Position numbers and translations under genes: made by a program. The notes beneath the pieces were generated by a model. That model had not been told where the DNA came from, did no database searches, and saw nothing but the letters and a program-made list of their open reading frames with translations. Positions 1 to 6,044 of a DNA stretch of 8,437 nucleotides are shown in pieces. Source of the stretch: Peptoniphilus_A sp050943655 (GTDB lineage Bacteria > Bacillota > Clostridia > Tissierellales > Peptoniphilaceae); contig NZ_JBMNPQ010000062.1 of assembly GCF_050943655.1 (NCBI RefSeq), positions 1-8,437 on the forward strand, in the 5' to 3' direction. Position 1 is the stretch's first letter. Each line of letters begins with the position of its first letter.

Positions 1-1028
1 TTTTCTTCTTTATTGGGAGATTCGAGTGACTTATCTAAATTTTCTACATTATCTTTATTATCTTCTTTAGGGAGAGACTTCATAAATTTAGAAGATTCTT
101 CATTTATATTTTTATTCTCTTCATCTATATTTTTATTTTCATCAGCTAGACTTTTATTTTCATCATCTGAAGTTTTAAGATTTTCTTCTGGTTCAGTTTC
201 TTTAACATCTGAGTCTTTGATGTTTTCATTCTCGTGAGAAGCGCTTGTGCTTAAATAAGTATTCTCGTTTGTCTTTATATTTTCTTCAGATGTGTTTTCT
301 TTTTCTATATAAATTCCACTTTTTAATTTTTTCACATCGGAAAAGACTTCGCTTAAATTTTTAGATCCGAGATACATTTTAATATTGTTTAGGTTATTTA
401 ATGCGCCTTTTGCGTATTTAAAAGCTGCCTCGCCTGCTATTAAGTAAATTCTTAGGTAATCTTCTTTTTTGGAGACATTTCTAATAAATAATATTGCCGC
501 TTCGCCAGTTCTTGCAAGAGATGGGCCTTCGTAATATATTTTGCCTATGCCGTCAATTTCAATTCCGCCTTCAACACTTGCAACTTTTAAATTAGAACTT
601 ATGGCGTAATTAGTCATCTCTTCTAGATTATTCATTGTCAAAAATCTCAAATCTTTTGCCTTTATGTCAACATAAGATCCGCGTTCATTTACTTTATAAT
701 TTAAAATTTCAAAATCAGTGCTCTTTTCAATGAAATGTCTAAAGAGTGCATTGGAAAGATTCTGTTGCATAATGCCCAGTCTCTTTTTCCAATTGATGCT
801 AACTTCAACATAGTCTAGGTCATTATCTATTAAATAAAACTCAGAATTATTTTTGTATCTTACAGGTTCTTTGCCGTTTATTTTAAACTCGTCGCCTTCA
901 ACATTTATGCTTCCCATAAAGGCAGGGTAGTGAAGGAGTTTTCCATAAACTTTTTCATTCTCTGTAATTTTATCTACTATTTCAACTTTGTATGTTTTTC
1001 TATAAGGATTAATCATCGTGCTTGTCAT
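1..1028 (-). CDS. AlaX-like alanyl-tRNA editing domain protein, degenerate active site; 3' end off the window
   Basis: The frame is open from an ATG at 1028 to the left edge, giving 342 residues with no stop, so the C-terminus is missing. The start is preceded by GGAGG at 1034-1038 with 5 bases between. Residues about 8-235 follow the AlaX/AlaRS editing-domain pattern. 'INWKKRLGIMQQN' (78-90) matches the family 'DWxRRxxxMQQH' segment. 'EGPSLARTGE' (167-176) matches 'GGTHVxxTGE'. 'LRIYLIAGEAAFKYAK' (192-207) matches the strand and helix before the usual coiled coil. Active family members deacylate mischarged tRNA(Ala) with a zinc ion held by HxxxH plus Cys and His. Here those positions read Asn90, Ala94, Tyr166 and Ser170, and the family GGGQ loop is also absent, so catalysis is unlikely. 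Residues 243-342 are rich in Glu, Asp, Asn, Lys and Ser with short repeats. A DHHA1 domain could lie beyond the edge. Family assignment is from motif memory; loss of activity is inference. Confidence 0.66.
   Translation of the reverse strand, partial: MTSTMINPYRKTYKVEIVDKITENEKVYGKLLHYPAFMGSINVEGDEFKINGKEPVRYKNNSEFYLIDNDLDYVEVSINWKKRLGIMQQNLSNALFRHFIEKSTDFEILNYKVNERGSYVDIKAKDLRFLTMNNLEEMTNYAISSNLKVASVEGGIEIDGIGKIYYEGPSLARTGEAAILFIRNVSKKEDYLRIYLIAGEAAFKYAKGALNNLNNIKMYLGSKNLSEVFSDVKKLKSGIYIEKENTSEENIKTNENTYLSTSASHENENIKDSDVKETEPEENLKTSDDENKSLADENKNIDEENKNINEESSKFMKSLPKEDNKDNVENLDKSLESPNKEE
99..182 (-). repeat. Degenerate 21-bp tandem repeat in the acidic tail of the AlaX-like gene
   Basis: Units start at 99, 120, 141 and 162. 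The units at 99 and 120 are nearly identical, the third is clearly related and the fourth is decayed. Read on the minus strand they encode heptapeptides of the type DENKSLA, DENKNID and EENKNIN. The period of 21 bases keeps the frame, so copy-number change would lengthen or shorten the tail without a frameshift. Confidence 0.72.
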
Positions 1029-1050
1029 AAAAACCTCCAGAAATAATATT

Positions 1051-1078
1051 ATCATAAAAGTGGGAAAAATACTCTAAA
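1051..1078 (-). promoter_or_regulatory. Probable promoter of the AlaX-like gene
   Basis: On the minus strand, TTTAGA (1078-1073, four of six matches to TTGACA) lies 16 bases before TATGAT (1056-1051, five of six matches to TATAAT). Transcription would begin near 1044 and give a leader of about 16 bases that contains the GGAGG ribosome binding site. No experimental support. Confidence 0.45.
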
Positions 1079-1083
1079 AAAGA

Positions 1084-1089
1084 TATAAT
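1084..1089 (+). promoter_or_regulatory. Possible -10 element upstream of comEC
   Basis: A perfect TATAAT sits 15 bases before the comEC ATG. The best -35 at 17 bases spacing is TGGGAA (1061-1066), only three of six matches. The predicted RNA start near 1096 falls at the first base of the GGTGAT ribosome binding site, which would leave an almost leaderless message. Either this is a weak promoter or the match is chance in AT-rich DNA. Confidence 0.3.
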
Positions 1090-1104
1090 TGAGTTGGTGA
1101 TATT

Positions 1105-3387
1105 ATGTTTTTTCTATCCACTATTTTTGGCACGCTAGCCGGCGCGTTATTTAAAAATATTATTTACATATTAATCATTGCTATAATTTTTTGCATCTTT
1201 TTATATAAGTTTTATGATTACAAATATTTTTATATATTTCCATTAATTTTTATGGCAGTGTTTTTAAATTATAGAAATAGGGACTATGATTTAAATAGTT
1301 TTGACGGCGAGATTATTGGTACTGTAGTCTCTTCTAAGTCCGATGAATCAATAATAAAAACAAAGTACATAAATGGGAAAGAGTTTAAGACTAAAATTTT
1401 ATTTTTTGACAAGCTCAATCTTGGCCATGTTTATAAAATTTCTGGGGATTTCAAAAAGCCTCTTCCTTCCATGAACGAGGGAAACTTCAATTCCAATTTA
1501 AATTTTAAATCGAAGGGAATATATTCGATTGGAAAAATAAAAAATTGTCAAGATATTAGTTCTGGAAATAGGATCTATAAAGTTCCAAAGTTTTACATAG
1601 ATAATGCCAACAAAATTTTTGATAAATATTTAAATAGCAGAAATACACGTCTTTTAAAATCAATAGTGCTGGGGGATAGGAGCGAGCTTTTTGACTATCA
1701 AAGCGAAAGGTTTAAGTCTCTTGGCATAAGTCATATACTTGCAGTTTCTGGTCTTCACATTGGAATATTATCTTCCTTTTTAAATATAATTTTAATAAAA
1801 TTAACTGGGAGAAAAAGACTTACTGACTTAATTACATTGGTCCTTATCGGAATATATATTTTTGCAATTGGAGCACCTGTTTCAGTCCTTAGAGCATTTT
1901 TGTTCCTGATTTTATATAAGTTAAGTTTTTATTTAAAAATAGATTTAAATCCAAAAGAAATTTTCTTCATAAGTCTTGGAATTATTTTATTCGTAAATCC
2001 AATGTCCATTTATTCGACTTCACTTATTTTAAGCTACGGTGCAATCTTTGGAATGTTATTTATATATCCAAGACTAAAAAGTTATGTAGCAGATGATAAC
2101 AAAATAACTAAGTCACTACTTATTACGGCATCAGTATTATTAATTTTATTTCCAGTACTTGCCTATATTTTTGGAAGTGTGAGCCTTCTGGTTTTTATTG
2201 CAAATATTTTAATAATTCCAATTTATTCGCTTGTGATTGTGCTTGGATTTATAATGAGCTTTGGAATCTTTCCAAATATTATTGGTTTCTCAGCTAATTT
2301 TATTTTAAACAGTCTCTACGGTTTCGAGTCAATTATTTTAAATTTGAGATTTTTATCTATCGATAACTTAAGTATTAATTTCACCTTAATGGGACTTTTT
2401 TATTTTGCTATCTTAGTATTTTTCTATAAAGATAAAAAAGAGAGTTTGATCAGTAAAAATAGAGTGGTAATTTTCTTATACATCGTCACAATTTTAATTG
2501 GCACAGGCTTTGAAATAATCTCAAATTACAATACTTATTTTGAAAGACATATTTATGTGGGGCAGGGAGATTCATCTCTTATTAGCTACAAAGGCAGTAA
2601 TTATTTAATTGATACTGGCGGCGCAAGGTATGAAAATAAAACTTTCGAAAAATTTTTACAGCCAGTTTTAAATCATAATGGCGTCCACAAATTAGATGCG
2701 ATTTTTATTTCGCACTTTGATGAGGATCACGCTGGAAATTTAGAAAAGATTTTAAAAAATTATAAAGTAGATAATATTTTCTTTTCATATCTTCCAGAAG
2801 ATGTTGAAGTTTTGGAAAGTGCAAGTAAGCATTCCAATTTAAAAATTTTAAATAAAGGCGACGAGATTATTTTAAATAGAGATATAAAATTAAAAGTCTT
2901 AAGTGATAATGAAAAGACAAATTACAGCGATCCAAATGATAGATCTCTTGTATTTGTTCTCGATTATAAAGGTTTAAGGACTCTTTTTGCTGGAGATATT
3001 TCAAAAGAAGTTGAGAAAAATATTGATGCTGATATTGACATTCTAAAAGTCGCCCATCACGGATCAAAAACCTCAACAAGTGAAGAATTTTTGGAAAATA
3101 CTTCTCCACAAATTGCAATAATTTCATCAGGTGTAGACAATCCCTATGGACATCCTCACGATGAGGTTATCGAGAGGCTAAAAAGTTTTGGAACAAAAAT
3201 TTATAACACAAAAGACTGCGGTGAAATAATAATTTCTAAGGATAAAAGGGGAAACGTCAATCTTAATTATTTTCTCGAGAAAACAAAAATTAATTTTTTG
3301 GCACTATCTGTTATAATATTAAAGAGCGTTATACTATATATTTGTGCAAAGGAACATTATGAATTACAAGAAGATTTACTCAGATGA
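1105..3387 (+). CDS. comEC: ComEC/Rec2 family DNA internalization channel protein
   Basis: ComEC is the inner-membrane channel that takes single-stranded DNA into the cytoplasm during natural transformation. This 760-residue protein has the complete family layout. Hydrophobic helices occupy about 7-53, followed by an OB-like soluble region (about 60-150). The competence domain starts near residue 182 with 'VLGDRSELF' and the signature 'AVSGLHIG' (213-220), followed by many membrane helices up to about 470. A metallo-beta-lactamase-like domain follows with 'VGQGDS' (485-490), 'DTGG' (503-506), 'HFDEDHAG' (537-544), 'AGD' (629-631), 'HHGSKTS' (651-657) and 'YGHPH' (681-685), so the metal site looks intact. 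The start has GGTGAT at 1096-1101. The last 35 or so residues, after 'NYFLEK', form a hydrophobic tail not expected in the family. The final 29 bases overlap holA. No comEA lies immediately upstream, unlike the Bacillus comE operon. Function in transformation here is inferred. Confidence 0.95.
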   Translation: MFFLSTIFGTLAGALFKNIIYILIIAIIFCIFLYKFYDYKYFYIFPLIFMAVFLNYRNRDYDLNSFDGEIIGTVVSSKSDESIIKTKYINGKEFKTKILFFDKLNLGHVYKISGDFKKPLPSMNEGNFNSNLNFKSKGIYSIGKIKNCQDISSGNRIYKVPKFYIDNANKIFDKYLNSRNTRLLKSIVLGDRSELFDYQSERFKSLGISHILAVSGLHIGILSSFLNIILIKLTGRKRLTDLITLVLIGIYIFAIGAPVSVLRAFLFLILYKLSFYLKIDLNPKEIFFISLGIILFVNPMSIYSTSLILSYGAIFGMLFIYPRLKSYVADDNKITKSLLITASVLLILFPVLAYIFGSVSLLVFIANILIIPIYSLVIVLGFIMSFGIFPNIIGFSANFILNSLYGFESIILNLRFLSIDNLSINFTLMGLFYFAILVFFYKDKKESLISKNRVVIFLYIVTILIGTGFEIISNYNTYFERHIYVGQGDSSLISYKGSNYLIDTGGARYENKTFEKFLQPVLNHNGVHKLDAIFISHFDEDHAGNLEKILKNYKVDNIFFSYLPEDVEVLESASKHSNLKILNKGDEIILNRDIKLKVLSDNEKTNYSDPNDRSLVFVLDYKGLRTLFAGDISKEVEKNIDADIDILKVAHHGSKTSTSEEFLENTSPQIAIISSGVDNPYGHPHDEVIERLKSFGTKIYNTKDCGEIIISKDKRGNVNLNYFLEKTKINFLALSVIILKSVILYICAKEHYELQEDLLR
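3309..3317 (+). promoter_or_regulatory. Possible extended -10 promoter for holA inside comEC
   Basis: TGTTATAAT (TGn plus a perfect TATAAT at 3312-3317) lies 41 bases before the preferred holA ATG, with an RNA start near 3324. There is no good -35 at 16-18 bases, though extended -10 promoters can do without one. A second -10-like TATACT is at 3330-3335. The element lies in the part of comEC that encodes the atypical C-terminal tail. Confidence 0.35.
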
Positions 3388-4372
3388 TACTCACTCTGGT
3401 GCATACTTGTTTTATGGCAGGGAGAAGTATCTAATAGAAAATGCAATTAAATACTTGACAGTAAAATATGTAAAAGACACGGCGGCTTTTAATTTGGTTA
3501 AGCTCGATGGAAAGAATATCAGTCCATCTGATGTAATAAGTGCGTGCGAAACTTATCCCGTGATGAGCGATAAAAAAGTTGTAATAGTAAAAGATGTTGT
3601 GGACTTTATAAGTGAAAATGATCTTAAAAAAGATTTTTACGATTTTTTGGACAACATTTCTGATTTTGTAATTCTAATTTTCTGGGACAGATCAAATATT
3701 AAAAAGAACACGAAGCTTTTTAAATATTTCAAAAATTTAAACAGAGATATGGAGTTCCCACAACTTAATAACAAAGATCTGTCTAATTTTATTAAGGGAT
3801 ATTTCATCAGGAAAGGGAAGAAGATTAATCCATCGGAAATCCAATACTTAATTGAAGAGTCGAATTATAATTCTAGAAACGAAGAGATTACTCTACTTGA
3901 TCTCAAGTCTGAATTGGATAAATTGGTTTCTTTAAATAGTACTGGTGTAATTTCAAAAGATGATATAAATTCTTCCATTACAGAAGGAATCGACACGAAT
4001 ATTTTTAATTTTCTCGACGCCATGATGAAAAGAGATGTAAATCTTGCACTTGTGGAGATGGATAATTTATATAAATTAAATGAGCCAGTCTTAAAAATAT
4101 TTACAATGATTGTAAGACAAGTTAGAAATTTTTTATCTTTTGTGTCCTTGAGGGACAAGGGCTATTCAAACCTCGAGATAATGAATATGATTGGTGTTAA
4201 GAATTTTGAATTTAAAAAAATTACAGTAAATGCCAAAAATTTCGACAAAAAATTCTTAGTGGATTTTTATGATGAGCTAATTAAGACTGACGAACTCTTC
4301 AAAACTACATCAATTGATGAAAAAGTTATAATGGAAACATTAATAGTTAAATATTGTGTAAAATTGGCTTGA
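3359..4372 (+). CDS. holA: DNA polymerase III delta subunit (clamp loader)
   Basis: The delta subunit opens the sliding clamp as part of the clamp-loader complex at the replication fork. The 337-residue product has the usual family length and features: 'AYLFYGREKYLIE' near residues 15-27 (the degenerate AAA+ N-terminus), 'VMSDKKVVIVKDV' in domain I, 'LSNFIKGYFIRKGKKI' at the domain II boundary, and the helical collar domain including 'IFNFLDAMMKRDVNLAL' and 'LKIFTMIVRQVRNFL'. I chose the ATG at 3359 because AAAGGA (3348-3353) precedes it by 5 bases. A GTG at 3344 in the same frame would add five residues but has no ribosome binding site. The gene starts 29 bases inside the comEC end, which suggests translational coupling. 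The order comEC-holA-rpsT is common in Firmicutes and supports the call. Confidence 0.93.
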   Translation: MNYKKIYSDDTHSGAYLFYGREKYLIENAIKYLTVKYVKDTAAFNLVKLDGKNISPSDVISACETYPVMSDKKVVIVKDVVDFISENDLKKDFYDFLDNISDFVILIFWDRSNIKKNTKLFKYFKNLNRDMEFPQLNNKDLSNFIKGYFIRKGKKINPSEIQYLIEESNYNSRNEEITLLDLKSELDKLVSLNSTGVISKDDINSSITEGIDTNIFNFLDAMMKRDVNLALVEMDNLYKLNEPVLKIFTMIVRQVRNFLSFVSLRDKGYSNLEIMNMIGVKNFEFKKITVNAKNFDKKFLVDFYDELIKTDELFKTTSIDEKVIMETLIVKYCVKLA

Positions 4373-4397
4373 ATTATTGGAAAAAACATGGTAAAAT
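4369..4397 (+). promoter_or_regulatory. Strong promoter of rpsT
   Basis: TTGAAT (4369-4374) and TAAAAT (4392-4397) are separated by exactly 17 bases, and the -10 is preceded by TG at 4389-4390 (extended -10). RNA would start near 4404, giving a leader of about 27 bases with GGAGGTG at 4419-4425. The -35 box overlaps the holA stop codon (4370-4372), so rpsT can be transcribed separately from comEC-holA. Confidence 0.75.
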
Positions 4398-4430
4398 AGC
4401 AAATGCGTTAAATTATTTGGAGGTGAAAAA

Positions 4431-4700
4431 ATGGCAAATATTAAATCAGCTATCAAAAGAATTGATATTGCAAAAAGAAACACTGAAAGAAATAAACCAG
4501 TTAGAACTGAAATGAAAAATGCAATTAAAAACTTCAACCAAGCTATTGAAGAAGATAGAATTGACGATGCAAAAGAACTTTTAATCGTTGCTGACCAAAA
4601 ACTTAAAAAAGCAGCAAATAAAAATGTAATTCATAAAAAACAAGCTTCTAGAAAAATTAGTCGACTAGCAAAGAAGCTTAATCAAAAGGTTGCAGGCTAA
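4431..4700 (+). CDS. rpsT: 30S ribosomal protein S20
   Basis: S20 is a primary 16S rRNA-binding protein of the small subunit. The 89-residue product has the expected length, the typical N-terminus 'MANIKSAIKRI', and a Lys/Arg-rich all-helical sequence: 'KRNTERNKPVRTEMKNAIK' (15-33), and 'NVIHKKQASRKISRLAKKLN' (65-84), the conserved C-terminal helix. The start is fixed by an excellent GGAGGTG at 4419-4425, 5 bases upstream. It has its own promoter at the end of holA and ends in a strong intrinsic terminator one base after the stop codon, so it is likely expressed as a single-gene message with some read-through from holA. Confidence 0.97.
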   Translation: MANIKSAIKRIDIAKRNTERNKPVRTEMKNAIKNFNQAIEEDRIDDAKELLIVADQKLKKAANKNVIHKKQASRKISRLAKKLNQKVAG

Positions 4701-4735
4701 GAGAAATTTTCCCGGGAAAGTTTCTCTTTTTCTTT
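4701..4735 (+). terminator. Intrinsic terminator of rpsT
   Basis: GAGAAATTTTCCC (4701-4713) pairs with GGGAAAGTTTCTC (4714-4726). Twelve pairs are perfect and one is a U-G wobble, although the centre must open to form a loop. A T-rich run (TTTTTCTTT) follows directly. The stem begins at the base after the rpsT stop codon. Confidence 0.9.
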
Positions 4736-4740
4736 ATTGT

Positions 4741-4758
4741 AAAGTTTGGAGAAACTTT
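4741..4758. other. Short hairpin that can also pair with the rpsT terminator arm
   Basis: AAAGTTT (4741-4747) and AAACTTT (4752-4758) form a perfect 7-bp stem around a GGAG loop. No T-run follows on either strand, so it is not an ordinary terminator. Bases 4749-4759 are also an exact complement of 4716-4726, the right arm of the rpsT terminator, so two exclusive foldings are possible. The region 4701-4901 otherwise contains no gene I can support. Confidence 0.4.
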
Positions 4759-4848
4759 CTGTTGAGAGTTTTGTATATAAAATTTAATTTTATTTTATAG
4801 CATTAGTTGAGATTTAAGAAATTAAAAGATATAAAAATTAATTTACAT

Positions 4849-4888
4849 AAAAAAGGATGACTCTATAATATTTGGAGCCATCCTTTTT
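4849..4888. terminator. Bidirectional terminator between rpsT and hemW
   Basis: GGATG-A-CTC (4855-4863) pairs with GAG-C-CATCC (4875-4883), with one A/C mismatch and an AT-rich loop. It is flanked by six A (4849-4854) and five T (4884-4888), so each strand has a U-run after its stem. It lies 14 bases past the hemW stop, so it most likely ends the lepB-lepA-hemW message and stops residual rpsT read-through. Confidence 0.85.
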
Positions 4889-4901
4889 AAATATTACTAG
4901 T

Positions 4902-6044
4902 TTAAATAAAAAAATCTAATTCAACGGAGTTTGACAAGTCTCTTCCAAGAGTTGTCAATTTATAATTGTCATCTTTCTTTTCTAATAAACCACTCTCTAT
5001 ATTTTTTTTAATTGCACTTCTATACTTCTTTTCAAAGTCAATATTAAATCTTTCGTTTATCTCGTTAACATTTATGCCTTCGTTTAATCTAATTCCCATA
5101 ATTATAAATTCATTTAATCTGTCGTCTATAGACAAATCTTCTTTAAATCCAATTGGTTTTTTATTTTCATCTATTTTTTCATAATAATCTAGAAAATTAT
5201 AGTAATTAGTGTAGCGAGTATTTGAAATATTTGAAGAAGCTGAAAGGCCAAAGGAAATATAATCTTTTAGCTTCCAGTATTTTAAATTGTGGCGACATTC
5301 ATATCCTTCTTTTGCAAAGTTTGATATTTCATATTGTTTGTAGCCGAGCGCCTCTAGAGAATTTACTACATAATGATACATTTCTCTATCTTTTTTTTCA
5401 TCGGCGAAAGCCTTATCGTTATTTTTGTACCTATCATATAGAACAGTCCCTTCTTCTAGAATGAGGGAGTAGTAGGAGATGTGAGTGGATTTAAGCTTTT
5501 TAACTTCTTCGATAGACTCATAAATGTCTTCCATTTTTTGGTTGGGAAGGGCGAGCATGAGGTCTAAGTTAAAATTTTTAATTCCAGCGGCATTAACATT
5601 TTCTACAGCTTTTAAAATTTGAGATTTATTGTGCACTCTTCCAATGTCTTTTAAAATATCGTCATTAAAAGACTGCGCGCCAATTGAAATTCTATTTATG
5701 CCAAAGGATTTATAAGCACGCAGCTTTTTTAGGCTCAGCGAATTTGGATTTGATTCAATAGAAATCTCTGCATCCTTTGATATCTCAAAATTATTTAGTT
5801 TCTCTAAGATTTCTCCAATATATTTTTCGTCCACAGAAGATGGAGTGCCTCCGCCGATAAATATGGAATCAATTACTCTATTTTTTAAAATATCTTTATA
5901 CAAATCAATTTCTTTTTGCAAGTATTCAAAATATTTTTTTACATTTTCTTCATTAATAATAGAAGAGCAGAAGTCACAATAGTGACATCTACTCTCGCAA
6001 AAGGGAATATGAATGTATATTCCAGTATTAATTTTCTTCATCAT
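4902..6044 (-). CDS. hemW: Radical SAM heme chaperone HemW
   Basis: HemW is a radical SAM-fold protein that binds heme and is thought to pass it to respiratory enzymes; it was long annotated as oxygen-independent coproporphyrinogen III oxidase. The 380-residue product has the cluster motif Cys16-x3-Cys20-x2-Cys23 in 'HIPFCESRCHYCDF', the SAM-binding 'GGGTP' (64-68), 'ESNP' (97-100), 'RISIGAQSF' (118-126) and the HemW-type 'HNLKYW' (252-257). An additional Cys26 lies three residues after the third ligand, where many HemW proteins have Asn. The pair lepA-hemW and the length favour HemW over HemN. The first codons are two ATGs (6044, 6041) inside the lepA end, a 17- or 14-base overlap, with no ribosome binding site in front, so translation is probably coupled to lepA. 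The C-terminal winged-helix-like part is complete. Confidence 0.92.
   Translation of the reverse strand: MMKKINTGIYIHIPFCESRCHYCDFCSSIINEENVKKYFEYLQKEIDLYKDILKNRVIDSIFIGGGTPSSVDEKYIGEILEKLNNFEISKDAEISIESNPNSLSLKKLRAYKSFGINRISIGAQSFNDDILKDIGRVHNKSQILKAVENVNAAGIKNFNLDLMLALPNQKMEDIYESIEEVKKLKSTHISYYSLILEEGTVLYDRYKNNDKAFADEKKDREMYHYVVNSLEALGYKQYEISNFAKEGYECRHNLKYWKLKDYISFGLSASSNISNTRYTNYYNFLDYYEKIDENKKPIGFKEDLSIDDRLNEFIIMGIRLNEGINVNEINERFNIDFEKKYRSAIKKNIESGLLEKKDDNYKLTTLGRDLSNSVELDFFI

Noticed and set aside
13..237. Plus-strand open frame of 74 codons rich in Ser, Phe and Leu
   Set aside because: It is the antisense reading of the acidic repeat tail of the minus-strand AlaX-like gene; it has no ribosome binding site and its composition is explained by the repeats.
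1043..1052. Perfect palindrome ATAATATTAT as a possible operator
   Set aside because: It is only ten bases of pure A and T in an AT-rich spacer, so chance is a sufficient explanation.
3344..3358. GTG start for holA giving five extra residues
   Set aside because: No binding site precedes the GTG, and AAAGGA is correctly placed for the ATG at 3359.
4762..4800. TTGAGA plus AT-rich boxes as a promoter for a small RNA
   Set aside because: No -10 box occurs at a proper distance; nearest candidates are 7 or 22 bases away.
4864..4869. TATAAT as a promoter
   Set aside because: It lies in the loop of the bidirectional terminator and has no -35 or gene downstream on the plus strand.
5222..5464. Plus-strand 80-codon frame opposite hemW
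   Set aside because: It lies entirely within the well-conserved hemW coding sequence and has no family resemblance or binding site.
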